Counted from the stretch's first letter, positions 47,054 to 60,302 are shown. The stretch is DNA of 64,000 nt from Macrotrachela quadricornifera (GCA_022393335.1 JAJEKB010000252.1:6959-70958), one strand, 5' to 3'. Translations and numbers: made by a program. The notes: generated by a model not told the origin, from the letters alone.

Positions 47054-48630
47054 GATTATTTTTTCAACAAGGATGTTCATAGCACTGACGTTTTTATATC
47101 TAACTATCCCAAAAAAAATGTAAATATTTTTAACAATGGAAAACATTAACAATGATTTGAAATAGAAGGTTGTCATACGTAATAAATTGTTTATCCATTC
47201 TCTATACAAAATGACAACACACCTCAATCGAAGTATTTATACTGAAAATCAAAGAAAAACTAGTTTGGAGAAACATTAAATATTATTGTCTGAAAGAATA
47301 AAATCGCCTTGCTATCTACATGTGAACATGGCACATTAGCTCTTCACAGTTCTGTTAGTGATCGAGCTGCTTTCACTAATTATATCGAGTAATGAAAAAC
47401 AACCGCTCATCTACTTCAATAGAGTGTCACACTGAAAACAAGCATCAATGCAACAGCAGTATACTGGCGATTTTTTCACGTACGTCACGATATCGACACT
47501 ATTTCAAGACAATCTATCACATGGACTACATTGGAGAGTTTTGCTGAGATTCTTGATTATTGACAAAGTTTCGTAGCTAATCAACTTATGTTTTATTCAC
47601 CTTTAATATATTGATGAAAAAGAAACGATCGAGAAGTGATGATGAAAATAGCATCTTTAAATATACGTTAGCAGACCCTTATCAAGATGATCATCAAGTT
47701 TATTTTTATTGCTTATGCATTAAGATGATTTTTCCCTATTGAGCAATATTATATTCATTGATAAAGTCATCAAATCCAACGACATACTTTTCGCCTTAGT
47801 GGCACCTATGTAGAGTTTAATCATCTTATTCATATTAGACGAGCATTTTGACGTTATCAATCGTTATTTATAATCACACAAAAGTTAACAAAAAAAAACT
47901 CTTTAGCTATTGATTGAAATTGTTTAGTAGATCTTCATAGTTACATCAAATCTAACATGATTAATGAATTTCTCCAGAATGTTTCGATGAAAGATCTTAG
48001 AATGATGAATATACGTTAGATTCAACGATATTTCATCGTTCCAAAAGAAAAAATATTGTCAACTTTTTCACTCGATATATACGCTTTAGTGATTCTTGTG
48101 TGAGCCACATTTTGGTAGTTCTATAGAATATCATGCTGTTTTTATATCATTCTGTCGATTAAAATAGTAAAACTGCACATTTTAATATCATTTAACACCC
48201 TGAATAGTCGCTAGCACAGTGAAATTATAGGAAAGAAAAGAAAAAAAAACTTATCGCTTTCATCTATTTCGTCGTATATCTTGGAAAAGTGTTCACACGA
48301 GCGCACATATTGTACACATTTAGTGGCTTAGTTGTTTTAGGCTTAGGATAGACATTGAATTATTATATATCTACTTTGTTATCTGTTTTCTTATTAAAAT
48401 TATATTTATAAGGCGGATGTATAAATAAACCTGCATTTCTTTTTATACTTAATGATAGATTATTTCATTACGATTGGAATTTTAGGATGGCCAGTCCATT
48501 GCAACAACTACAACAAATTTGTGACAATATTCCTCTTCCGATTGTCCAAACCAATCCTCGTTAAGCACGGGTTGGTCAAATACCATTTGTACAAGGTGCG
48601 CAAGTACCTCGTAAACAAATATTTGGTAAA

Positions 48631-49000
48631 CAGGTTAGAATCTTGCGCGAACGAGTTTCTTTCGGTTCCCGTTCCCGCAAACGTTTTCAATTTCGTATTC
48701 TTATTTCCTTTATTGTGTCTGACAAAATGTGCTATCAGAATACACTAGCTTCTAGTCACTTCATACTTTGAACATTGATTGATAGTATATTATTATTATG
48801 TAACTCTTGTGTGTCGTTTTTCCACATTCATCATGTGTAAAATAGTTACTTAATTATTAGAAATAAAAATCTATTGTGAAAACATTAGAACACATGAAAA
48901 GCAAGAGAACATAATTTTCGTTGCGGGAACATCAATTTTATAATATTGTTCCTGTGGGAAATCACGGAAAAAAATCGTTCCCGCAGGACTCTAACACAGG
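48631..49000. mobile_element. Decayed terminal-inverted-repeat element
   Basis: The left end GTTAGAATCTTGCGCGAACG matches the reverse complement of the right end, GTTAGAGTCCTGCGGGAACG, and TTTCTTTCGG versus TTTTTTTCCG continues the pairing inward. GTTCCCGCAAACG and GTTCCCGCAACG motifs recur inside both sub-terminal parts, as in many hAT-like elements. The element is GC-richer than its flanks and has no intact transposase. Exact ends and target duplication are not resolved. Confidence 0.55.
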
Positions 49001-49446
49001 TACTTCATGGATAAGTACCAGGTGGACAAAGTCCGATGATTATCAAGAAATTCAAACAAATGAAAGAATTCAAGGAATTCAACAACATCACAGCAATTTT
49101 AGAAACTCAAGAAATTTAATACAGACACCTGATGCATGATTCTGTATTTTTCTTGAATTGCGAATTTCTGGATTCCAGGTATATATCAAGAAAAACAGAA
49201 ACTATGAGAGAAACTTTTAATGGAGGAGAAATAAGAAAAATATTTGACATTTTTTTGATTTCATGGTATCATATTTAATAGTTGAAAAGGTCATCTTTTG
49301 AAAATGGCCGTCCGCTGCGAAAAATATGGTTTTTTTCTCTTACTCAAATAAAATAGTCTGTTGTTGGTGCATATATAAAGAAAGAAATAACACTTCTTTA
49401 TAGAAATAATTTCTCTCCATTCATATTTTTCGAGTTGCAGTTAAAA

Positions 49447-49897
49447 ATGTGCCGAGAAATGCCTCCACCTCGGATAGTAAGTGAACCATTACGTATAAGA
49501 CTATATAATATCTTTTGTTTCTACCTGAATGAATTATTTTTGTATTTTGATATTTCTCTGTTTCATTTGGTGGCGTATGATGAATGAATAATTTGTTTTA
49601 GGTTTCTACTCTTCAAGAATTAGAACAGAATTTCGATTTGAACAACATTGCTCAAGTAGATGCTGATCAAGGAAATGTTAACAATGAAGGTGAGCTACGA
49701 AGAAAGTCTTAACAAAAATCTATATATTATATAATTTAATAACACTCTTAGTTTCAAATATTGCACTATGGATTGTATTACGTGTCGAAATGGTGACGAT
49801 GATCAATCATGCCATCGGAGTAGGTCGATGTTTCAAGTGTATCGGACGTGCATTGTTTAACACGTTTAAAGAAATATACAATTGGTTGTTGTTTTAA
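49447..49897 (+). CDS. Small three-exon protein of unknown function (87 aa)
   Basis: Exons 49447-49476, 49602-49689 and 49752-49897, with donors ATA|GTAAGT and AAG|GTGAGC and acceptors TTTTAG and CTTAG, close exactly in frame at 87 aa. The N-terminus MCREMPPPRIVSTLQELEQN is followed by an acidic/Asn segment. A hydrophobic or amphipathic half then begins VSNIALWIVLRVEMVTMINH, contains CFKC, and ends IYNWLLF. I recognise no family. The C-terminal half could be a single membrane helix or an amphipathic helix. Four consensus splice sites with correct phase make chance unlikely. Confidence 0.6.
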
Positions 49898-51183
49898 CCG
49901 ATGAACGTTTTCTTATTTTTGAATAGTTCTATGAAAAGAAAAAAAGAGAATCTAAGGAAATAAAAAAGTTCTAGAAAATAATCCTCTTTCATCGGATATG
50001 AATAACGAAAAAAACAAAAGATGGAGAAAGATTACATTGTGATGTAATTATGTGATCAATTTGTCACGCTGCACAGAAGATAATTTATTGGTGGGTGAAT
50101 AATTTCTTCCCTTCATAGCATCGAAAAATGATCGCCTGGAATTTTGCTTTTTTTGAAAACAAATAATATGCAATTGAAGTAAGCTTTGCTTTGCAGATTA
50201 TAGAATTTCTCATGCTGCATCTTCTGGTATACCCTGTATTTTAATACAATGTATTAAATGCTTGAAAACTGAAATACAAAACACGGCCATTCATAGTACT
50301 TCACTGTTAAGATCATCAGAAAAAATAGTACATATTAGTGTTGTTACTAGTTCAAAGAGTTCACTCATGTTTATATGTTTGTTAAATAAATTTGCTACAA
50401 AAGATACCACTAGTATTCCTTGCTGTGTTGAGATATTATAAATTCAATATGATACATTAAAAATTTGATCTATTTTCATCTCAGCATAGTTAAATGATAA
50501 AAGCTGAAATTTCTTTCTTAAAAGATGTGCCAATAAACATATGTTGATGTACCGTAATAATTTTTCCAAGTAATTAAAAGTGAAAATTTGCCTAAAGTTA
50601 CTTTCGAATGTTCTTAGATGTGCTGGAAAAGGCTGAATAATAACCTGTAGAAAATATCTATTGAGTTTTCGGATATTATTTCTCGGACTTAAAATAAAGG
50701 ACCTACATGGTACTAATGTTTCTCACTGTATTAAGTATAACAAATTTGTTTTTGAGAGACTTTTATTTTGCATAAATCTTGACATAGATATATGACAAAA
50801 TTTTGACATTTTTTTAAAAAGATATTTCATGAAAGACTACACAAGTTGTATATAAAAATTTCCATTGAAAAACCAAAAAAGGTTCTCAACAGTTTCTTTT
50901 ATTACGCTCACAACGATGAGATAGAGCATTGATCTGTTGGTTTTCTATGATAGTATAAAAAAAGACCGTTAATAATTTAATTGGAAGTTGTTATTGTCAT
51001 TCTTGTTGAACACTTCAATGTGCATTTAAAAAAAATGTGGTAAAACTTTTAGTACATCTTATATTTTATCAAAGTTTTAGTCATCTACATCCAGAAAAAG
51101 TATGCAAAGTATTATTGACAGTTTATCGTTAGTTATTACAGGAGACCCTTTAACAATCTGTTGCACATGTATATCTGTATCGT
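49898..51183. other. Intergenic region
   Basis: No coding sequence recognised. It forms the 3' flank of both the small gene and the convergent deiminase gene. A minus-strand frame at 51077-51265 overlaps the deiminase 3' end in another phase and has no domain of its own. Confidence 0.5.
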
Positions 51184-52227
51184 CTAAATGGTATCTTGGT
51201 TTATTGTTTTTATTAATTGCAAAATCTTCATTTTGTTTGTCTGTTTTACTTGCCAACTTAGACAACGGACGCTGCCACCCATACAGGCAATGTGTTCCGC
51301 TGAAACGGGAACAACAGTCTTATTTGTATGCGATTTAAACAATGCCAACATTTCATCATCATGGGGATTATTAAATGTTGGCATATAAATATAATTGTCT
51401 GTCACAATGGAATTTACGTAACAATTGTAGGCAGATGTAAAACCTTTCCACGTTGTATTTGGCATATAATCTGGTATCTCCACGATTTGCACGCCAGAAA
51501 ACGAATTTTCCAATTCATGCACGATTTTTGTATGTATCGATTCAGATGATTCAATAAGCAGAATTTTGTCATCCGTCGGCCACATCACAAGGCCATCTGA
51601 ATGTCCGGTGGTGTCACACGGTACTTCCGGAATAATAGCCACCTCATTAATACCAAGCACTTGTTTGAGTTTGTCTTTTGCACTCGATAATGTTAATGAA
51701 GGATTGTCCTTAAGTATACGGTCGGTAACAATCACCCTTGTACCTGCTCCATTGTCTACTATGTTACCACCATCGAGAATAAGGTCAGATTTTGCATGAT
51801 ATTCCAGCCCATTCTGCACAAACCATTTTTCAAAACTATTGTCAATTGGTTCCGAGTGCGAATTTTTTAGATAAGACGGCGCGTATTTGAATTTAATCTG
51901 TTTAGCAGGGAGAACAGGCGCAAAATCTCGAATCCATATATCCTTGATATTTGCTTCAATAAGATTATGGCAGGGTACTTTTCCTTCAAAATTTGGTAGT
52001 GTAGCTGCATCTGCCAAAATAATCACCTCCTCTTTTCCGCTCACTAGATTGACGAAATTTATCATGTAATTAATGATTTCAATAAATTTTGATGAATAGT
52101 ACTTGTCTTTTACTGAAGGTGCTGCTAATACGATGACAGATTTTTCTATATCATTGTGAATTACTGGGTCGCTACTATTCTCATTGTTGATCTCTTTTGA
52201 TAGCGTAATCTTGTTTGCCGTTGCCAT
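51184..52227 (-). CDS. Agmatine/peptidyl-arginine deiminase (PPAD family), intronless
   Basis: A single 347-aa frame from ATG at 52227. Family motifs are in the right order: D96-x-W98-x-R100-D101 in IKDIWIRDFAPV, DGGN at 152-155, GHSDG at 208-212 and the terminal GGSVRC with the nucleophile Cys at 322 followed by LSWQ. This is the guanidine-modifying fold of bacterial and plant agmatine deiminases and Porphyromonas-type peptidylarginine deiminase. It would hydrolyse agmatine to N-carbamoylputrescine, or a related guanidine, in the cytosol; no signal peptide is seen. The length matches the family. It lacks introns in a window where other genes have many, and is clearly richer in G+C than its flanks. 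Both point to acquisition from bacteria, as bdelloids often show. Exact substrate cannot be read from motifs. Confidence 0.88.
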   Translation of the reverse strand: MATANKITLSKEINNENSSDPVIHNDIEKSVIVLAAPSVKDKYYSSKFIEIINYMINFVNLVSGKEEVIILADAATLPNFEGKVPCHNLIEANIKDIWIRDFAPVLPAKQIKFKYAPSYLKNSHSEPIDNSFEKWFVQNGLEYHAKSDLILDGGNIVDNGAGTRVIVTDRILKDNPSLTLSSAKDKLKQVLGINEVAIIPEVPCDTTGHSDGLVMWPTDDKILLIESSESIHTKIVHELENSFSGVQIVEIPDYMPNTTWKGFTSAYNCYVNSIVTDNYIYMPTFNNPHDDEMLALFKSHTNKTVVPVSAEHIACMGGSVRCLSWQVKQTNKMKILQLIKTINQDTI

Positions 52228-55200
52228 TAGTTTGGAGTATAGCGAATAATCTGAGATGCGATGAAAAGGTAGAAAATAATTTTATATCTAAATCTAAGAA
52301 TGAAATATAAATGCCGAAAAATGATGGCGTGAAGGTAGACAAGCATTCAGTCGTCCAATAAATTATTTTTTCACATTCGAAGAACAGAGCGTAAAAGAAA
52401 AGGTTCTTAAATATCTACAAACCTTCTTTATGTCTTTAATCTACTACAATCCAAAAAGATTATTCGTGTTCAGCTCAAGTTGAATTTAATGACGTTCATC
52501 GTTCAGAAAATGATCCTTGTAAAATGTTTGTGAAGTTTCATAGTTGTACACAACATAATGTCTGCACTATTATTATTACGATTTTTTAATTCTATCAGAT
52601 ATGTGACAGGCAAGAATATGAAATCGCGAACTGTGGTAACAGTATACTGTAGTGAAAAGACGGATATATATAAGCTTTTGATCCGTTTTAAGGTCATTAT
52701 CGAATACGAACATTGCACTAGAATTCATAAGTATCTATATACATACAGGCACATCTTTTAGAATATTTCAAAACTAACATGTGTGTGAAATTTTCAATTA
52801 TGTTCACAATGCATGGTTTGCTATTTTGAAGACACTATTGAATATTCTAGAGTTACACGATGATTATAAATTGTTCTGGAAGATACAACTGTATATAAAC
52901 ATACACTTGCACACTCTACTGTAACATTCGTATTCTATAATGAAATTCGGAAAGATCGACAGCTCATAAGTCCTGCTTTTGATTATTTTTCCAACTGCAT
53001 CAATATTATTCTCAATATTTGAAATAGAGGCATATTGCTACTGTTATCAATGAATGTTGGAAATGGTCAGATCAACTTGTGTCAAATGAAGCGGCATCAT
53101 CCAATTAACTTATGCAATCTATTATTACATCTACTGTATCATTTCTTCTAATGAAGGTACGTCTTCAATTACTGAATGCTGTCAAATTCTATATTCTGGT
53201 TCGAGTATATCTTTGTGAAACTAAAAAAAGCATTAAAGAATGACGATTGTTTTACTAATTTTTATCCTTATAACACAATGTTTCCCAAACAATTCAAATC
53301 AAGAGTTTTGATTTGAAATTAATTTATGGATAGGCCCAATGATTATTAGGATTTCTTAGATGTTTTGAAAAGAGTGAACATATTTTCCTCTTCAAATGTA
53401 TAAATTTCAAATGAACTCAACTATCGTGTTCTCTTCCTAGCAGAGAAACCTATTTTCAAAATTCGATATCTAAGAAAGACAAAGATTATTTGTTGCACTT
53501 TTCAGAGCATTCCGATGACTGTTGGATCTATCTATAGTCTATATTTCAGATAAAAAATCATTTTATAACTTTTTTGAAATATCTTATTATGAAAGAGAAC
53601 TCAGTAAGATTCTCAGTATTTCTAAAAAGCTATAGGTGTAAATCTTATGAAGCTTTTCTTAGTCTCGCCGAAACCCAATGGCATTCATAACATAAAATCA
53701 AATAGCATCCAATGGTTAAGAATATCCCCTGTACTTTTGACAAGTGGTATCAATATCAGTCGAAATAAATTATATTAAATCGAATTGGCCAGCATTAGTC
53801 TCACCTCTAGTCTAATTGAATGCTATTATACATGAGTAAAACTAGCTTTACTCATATAATACAGTATTACGTTTGACTTTTGTTTAATTCAAGGCATAAA
53901 AATCAATATCTAAAGTTTTCCATATCAGGTGAATAGAGAAAAATTTATTGCGACTGATTGTCCAAGGAACTTTTGCTGAATCGATCAGGGCATGTTACTT
54001 TTTGCTTCTATCATCTTACTATTTTATTTATCTCTAATGTCGCTAATACTTTTGAAGACATATCATGAATTTATCTATATGTAACTGACTTTTGAATAGT
54101 AGAAGTGGTGAAAGATCAAGATTGGATGAAAACAAAACTTTATAGAAAATAAAATAAAAGAATTTTACTTACTAAAAGTGAATTATCATAGATTGTAGAC
54201 GTAGTACGATGTAGGTGCGATAAGACTTCAGTCGCATTCAGTTTTGATACTATTGTATCCGACCGATTTCACTCAAAACTGATGCATTAGATTGAACTCA
54301 ATAACAAAACACTACGACTTTGGCATCTAGTTTTGGTAGTTAATAACATTGTCCTTTCTTCATTTCTTGATACATAATGTCTAATACACAACTCAAACAA
54401 AAATTATGTCTAAATCAAATTTATTAATAATAGTTCTACTAATCAATATGTTTTTCTCCTCTGCTAATTATTTTGTAACTTCATTGAATAAATACCTAGT
54501 TCTAGTGTTTTGTAACTTTCACTAAGAAGATATATGTAGCTCTCGTTCCTCAAAAAAACTTTCAATAAACATTTGTCTCATTGTTCGAGCAAAAGGAAAT
54601 AAAAACATAATCGGTCAGATGTAGGAATATCTTTCTTATTGAGCATATAAAGAATGGTAAAATACATACTAAAGAATATGTAGCAATAACTGACCTATTG
54701 AAAGCAAATAGTATGCTATTATTATAGTATCTACAAACACTATACCTAGCATATAGCACCAAGAAGTTATGATAGATAATTGAAATAGAGATGACCATGA
54801 TTTGCTTTGAATCTTAAGTAAATTGATGCAATTTAGATCAATATGTAGATATATAACGTAAGAAAAACGAACGAAAAAAACCAGATGTCATCAACAACTA
54901 TGAAAGTCATTTATGTATTTTCTTGCTTTTCTTCGTGTCAAAAAAAAATAAAACATTATTCAATGAGAAAATAAACAAGAAAGTCAACATTTTATTAAAA
55001 AAAAAACTTAATTGGTTAAAAGATTTTCTTGAAGAAAAACTAGATTTAAAACATTAGCTTACAGTAACTCGTTTTTTGTTGATATATCTTACTACACTTC
55101 AATTCGGTCTTCTATTCTTTTTATATTTCAAAACTAATACAAAAGTAAACATACATACATGAATCATCTTCCAAAATCAGTCTCCCTTTCTCGTATACCG

Positions 55201-56674
55201 TCACATATTGATAGAGGCTTATTTTTCTTCAAGATGGATGCATTGCAAAAGAAGAGAGATAGAGGACAAAAGAAAAAAAAATACAAAGCTGCAGTACATA
55301 CCTTAACGATAAACGCGATAAAACGAAACCTGAGCGAAAAAAAGGAGAAAGAATAATTATTTTCAACAAAAATGTATCATAGGCATTGACCATGTTTTTT
55401 CTAAGAAAAACTTTTTTTATGTTGAAAATTATCCAAGTTTTTGTGAATCATCTAATTAACGAACAATATGAATTATTTTCTTTAGTATAGAAAAAACATT
55501 TAAGTTGCGATTAATTAAGTAATGTTCAATCCAATCTGAATATAGTTCCAGTGCATCCATATCCTTGTTAAGCATATAAGTATAAGTCAAACTTATCAAT
55601 ACACAAGATAATAGATATCATTAATCACTACCTGAGTCACATAGTAATATAGACTATATGATGAGTAATACCTAGAGAGATATTCGCAAATTTCTCAAAA
55701 TTGAACTTAAAATATTGTGTCAAATGAATATTTCTATGCGAGGAATTGTCTAAACATACGAACTGTTAGTATTAAAAGACCTTGTAAACAAAATTAAATC
55801 TATATTTATGGTAGAATTAAAGTATATTTTCCTGATATATACAAGATAATCAGATTTTTACGCTGCTTTCAAGTCATGTTTTATCAGATAAAAAGTGCAA
55901 TAGGTCGGATCTAATATACATCGTAGAGTAATTATTTTCTCCAAACTCTTATGTGTTACTATCCTTTTGGATTTAAATCTTCTGAGTATTTTATTAGTTC
56001 TAGAGTGCTTGTCGTTCAAAAAATTTTAAAAAGCCATACTAAATTGCAAATAAGACAGAGCAATAACAATATATGTACACATAGTTTATAGTTTATACGT
56101 GTAATTTGAAACATTTTTGTAGAGAATCATTTTCCAGCAAATCTTAATTTTTAGAATTCCATATGTATAATCCAACTATGTATCACTCTGCAGACATCTC
56201 CTAGTCACATACCAAAATTGGATAATAATCAGAAGATTGGGTCAATATTACTTACAGACAGTGGAAGTTTCATGTAGTTTGAAAGTGTATTTGGCGTTGC
56301 ACAGTACATATGACTAACAACGTGTCTAATGATACCCTTAGTTTAGACGAAACGTCATATATTTATATAAAATAAATAAAAATTGATTGATAGTTTCATT
56401 AATTTAATCTTCTTAAAGATCATGGTTAATACAGCATGTATTTATTTGTATATATAGAATGAAAGAAAAGATCTCTATTACATTGCTTTTCATTTCTCAT
56501 TTCTAAATAAATTTATCATCTCGACTTCATTCAACTAAAAACAAAGCGTATGAATTTTTCATAACTGTAAATATTAAGATGTAATAATCAGCAATTATAA
56601 ATGTAACATTCAAGTTTATAATAGGCTATAGTTGTGAAAATGTCCACAATATAAAATATTAATTTTCATTCCAT
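52228..56674. other. Gene-poor region
   Basis: About 4.4 kb of AT-rich sequence. Short frames at 52558-52761, 54562-54798 and 55159-55356 have no recognisable domain or splice context. A 10-bp inverted repeat TCAGTTTTGA / TCAAAACTGA is near 54238-54285. I see no gene here. Confidence 0.5.
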
Positions 56675-57364
56675 TTAACTACTTTGTCCTGTACAACATT
56701 GTCGAAAACATGATAAACAACATTGAAGGCAAGCCCAAACAATAGTTACAATAAGTAATATAAATGATGATTTATACAAAACTGGTTGACAATAATTTGC
56801 TTTTCTTGGTTCATCATATTGTACTTTACTATGAACACTAAATACCCATATACAACCAAGAATAAACCAAATAAAAACAAAGATAGATATCATAATTGTT
56901 GCTAATACATTTAAACATAAGCCACAACTAGCCAATAAATTCAATGCTGTTGAATCCGAAATGAAACAAATGAATGTGCTAAAACAAAAATATTTAATAT
57001 TAATAAAAATAAAATAAAAATCATATCTACATTGCAAGAAAAACTGAAAGACCAACAAGTGCTAAACCACAGATACCAGCAACAATCATATAAGTTGGAA
57101 TACGTTGATCAATTGGACAACCTCCTTTATAATGTAAACCAATTGCCAATTGAAGTATTGGAATAACAGATGCAAGCAATGTTGAACTATAAAGTAATAG
57201 TTTTTTTTTCTTGAGTTCAAGTTATATTCAAATGAAACTTACATCAGAAAATATCTTGTACCAAACGTTCGACCAGCAGCAGCTACTGGAAGATAACTTG
57301 TTGTACGATCTCCATTTCTTAATGAAGCCATTTCACTAGTTCCCTCGATTAAAGTTGAATTCAT
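56675..57364 (-). CDS. TMEM272-like four-helix membrane protein (copy 1)
   Basis: Three minus-strand exons (57243-57364, 57031-57186, 56675-56978) close at 193 aa. A short polar N-terminus precedes four hydrophobic helices. Helix 1 ends in PILQLAIGLHYKGGCPIDQR, the family's PI...IG...DCP motif, and helix 2 is IPTYMIVAGICGLALVGLSV. Helix 3 is IFVFIWFILGCIWVFSVHSK and the segment after NYCQPVLYKSSF forms helix 4. The tail is Cys-rich (CCLSCFRQCC), a likely palmitoylation cluster. TMEM272 family members have no assigned function. Two paralogues follow at 59475-60302 and 61093-62130. Confidence 0.8.
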
Positions 57365-59474
57365 TGTGTTACAGTAAATAGTTAGAAAAAAAGTTATAAT
57401 TCAATATGTCAAACGACAAACATTTGCTCGTTCTATCTTTGCTTTCTCTTTTTCTTTCTTCACACATTTTATTTTTTCTGTATTTTTTTTCTCTGTTCGA
57501 CTATACACGCCGACTATGCTTGCAATAATAATACCCTCTTTTTCGTCGCTTACTAATAAAAGAAATAGTTGTAAAAAAAACAGAAACCATTATTTATCAG
57601 TCAATGTTGTATGTAGATTAAAAAAGAACCAATTGAATTGAGGTACGATTTGAATGATAATATATATCCTATTGCATTAAATTGAATAGCAACGATGCAT
57701 TGATTCTTTTATCTTGTTTTATTATCCCTTTCATGTGAAAGATTGATATTTCCAGTAAAAAAATATTTACATAAGTGGTATCTTCTCCAATTATACCATG
57801 ACTTCTGAAAAAAGAATATCAAATCATATATTTTGTGTTGATTATTATCACTGCACATTTATTCAAAAGATTACGAAAGAAAATCAATAAAATTATTGTC
57901 CAAAATAAAAGAAAAAATATCAGATATTTTTTTCAAAACTGATAAATCAGACAATAAGAACTGTCATAGCGACGGTTGAACGTAGGTGACCATACAAGGT
58001 TATATTGACAATATATCATTTACTCATTTCAAATCTCTCGATTATAATAATGAATTAACATAAATATCATTGCATCGTATATAATCAATTTCCATTGAAT
58101 ACAATATGAAAAATAATATAGAATATATCAGATGAGAGAATACCTATATCTCTATATGCAAATCACCTTTTTTAAATTTTAGCCATGGTTAATCACACAA
58201 AAAAAACTTGATTTTATCTTCTAATGCTTTGCATAATATATCTTTCTCTATATATAGATATATTTTATTAAGTTTTTAAATCAATTTGAGCATACATTTT
58301 TTTTTGTTATGATGCATATTAATATTGATGAAATCACTTAATTGTATGTAGCACTTGTAATAATATCATTATTTTTTTGGTCTTAATGTTGTAATATCGA
58401 ATAGAGAAGTGTATAATCCAAATTACTACTCAAAATGAATATTCAATAGTAATATAAATACAATAATGTATAGAGTATATTCATAATGAAAGAAAAAGTA
58501 TTAGTAAACTATGAGCCTAGAAATCCTTAAACACGAAAGATAGGAGTATCAGTAATATTTATGTGAAAAACGGACACATGCTATTTTAATACGATTGTCG
58601 GCGTCAAAACGTATATAAAGACATAAATTACGTTTACAATCGATAATTTTGATTAAATCAACATAAATATTTGTGACAGATTTATTTGAAATACTATAGA
58701 GCCATTTATCATATATAAAGACTTACTCATACTTTCTAATACTTGAAAAATGCACAAGATTAATAATGATATTTAATTATTCATCATCTACAAATAGGCT
58801 GTTTCTAGCAACGTAGATTGAAACATTAATCAATTGAGTTTGGATCTTTCAATTGTCTTATGAATCTATTGTTTGATTCTTCTCATTTTAACATTTATGT
58901 CATAAATGTCAAAAATAATAGAAAATCTTTGCTTTGTACTATATTGAGTGCTTTCTTATTGTATGGAAGTACAGAACAAAAAGAATCTATTGTATTAATT
59001 CAATTATTCATATTTTTGTTTATTTCTTTAGCTGTATTTTTTTAAAACTATCGAACGAACATTAAAAGGTAAAAATTATAAATAGTTTATCGACTCAATT
59101 ATCAAGCTTAAAATAGCATGTCAAAAAAAAAAAACTCTCATTAAATAGATAATGATAAACATATATTGCTCATCAAATTATCTGACCCATTTCATCAAAT
59201 TATACGATAATATTTAAGACAAATTTAAAAAGCTATTACATACATACATTAAGAGGTAATCAAAAATATAAATATTGCTTGAATATATCAATTAAAATAC
59301 TTCATTATTATTCGCAATATTTAACTGACATTCTATTTTTCTAAAAGAGAAAACAAGAGATACAATTATTAAAAAAAAAACAAGCTTTATTTTTTTTCAG
59401 AAATGAAATACATAAAGAGAGAAGTATGTAAGTTTATCTTTTCTTGACATAAATTCATAAAATCTCTAATTTAT
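57365..59474. other. Intergenic region
   Basis: AT-rich. A 61-codon frame at 58860-59045 contains a hydrophobic run but no splice or domain support. No gene is called. Confidence 0.45.
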
Positions 59475-60302
59475 CTATGCTTTTAATGATGTTACCGCTC
59501 GATAACAAGCACGGCAACATGATAAACAACAACTAACAACGAACATAATATAGGTTATAATAATTATCCAAAAAGCAAATTGATATAAAGTTGGATGACA
59601 ATAATTACTTGATTGTGTATTATCAAAATCAACTCTAGTTCGAGCTCCAAATACCCAAACATTACCCTTTAAAAAAATTAAAATAAATAATTTTTTAAAT
59701 AAATAAATACAATTTATTACTTACCGCAATAAACCAAGCAAATAAAAAAAAGCTCATTAGAAAAATAACAAAAAGTACAATACCAATTACACATCCATTA
59801 ATACATGATCCAGCAATTGAATCGTGTTTAATACAACATACAAATGAAATAACCTATATTTAAAACAATTGAAAATTATTTCCCCAATAAAAAACAAAAA
59901 TAAATGAAAATAATATCTTACAATTAGTAAAGTCAGTCCAACACCTATAAAACCACATGCACCCGTTACAATTAAATATAAAGGAATATAATAATTCACT
60001 GGACATTGATCTCGATAAGCTAGACCAATAGCTAATTCAAGAATAGGAATAACAAGAATAATACATAAAGCAATTAGAAAATAAGTTGAACCAAGTAATA
60101 ACGATAAAAATGGTGGAAGAAATTTTATTTTTTTTTCATCAATACTTTTTTGACGTGGTAATTTTCCATTATTTATTTCTTGATCAAAGAAATTTACAAA
60201 TGGTGGACCACCAACACTAAGTCTATGAATAGGAGGAAATCGTCCAATTCCATTTGGCAATGGTTGTTGTCCTGATGATACTGGTATTGGATATTGTGCC
60301 AT
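59475..60302 (-). CDS. TMEM272-like four-helix membrane protein (copy 2)
   Basis: Three minus-strand exons (59922-60302, 59725-59853, 59475-59666), all phase 0, close at 233 aa. A 70-residue Pro/Gly-rich cytoplasmic leader is followed by helix 1 (CIILVIPILELAIGLAYRDQ then CPVNYYIPLY), helix 2 (IVTGACGFIGVGLTLLIV), helix 3 ending FAWFIAGNVWVFGARTRV and helix 4 after NYCHPTLYQFAF. The Cys-rich tail CCLSCCRAC is conserved with copy 1. Nearest neighbour is copy 3, divergently transcribed 790 bp away, so the pair may share a promoter region. Function unknown. Confidence 0.82.

Larger units (their letters stand above)
41108..49446. other. Long gene-poor region with decayed repeats
   Basis: About 8.3 kb without a supportable gene. 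Frames are short and interrupted. It holds diverged direct repeats (42745-43510), a long inverted repeat (46262-47053) and a terminal-inverted-repeat element (48631-49000). The part 47280-48070 has codon-like texture (for example a 42-codon frame near 47612) but is crossed by stops in all frames and may be gene debris. The rest is plain AT-rich DNA. Confidence 0.5.

Noticed and set aside
47280..48070. Codon-like stretch in the gene-poor region
   Set aside because: All frames are interrupted by stops; no family could be matched, so at most unidentified gene debris.
48452..48748. 98-codon plus-strand frame and its 60-codon antisense partner
   Set aside because: It runs across the end of a terminal-inverted-repeat element and has no domain; explained by the element's GC-richer sequence.
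51077..51265. Frame overlapping the deiminase 3' end, considered as a frameshifted C-terminus
   Set aside because: The deiminase is already full length and ends normally after the catalytic Cys motif; the extra frame has no family match.
53640..53760. PKPNG-like reverse-transcriptase motif
   Set aside because: An isolated five-residue match with no open frame or neighbouring RT motifs.
58860..59045. 61-codon hydrophobic plus-strand frame
   Set aside because: AT-rich DNA readily gives such frames; no splice context or similarity to the nearby TMEM272-like proteins.
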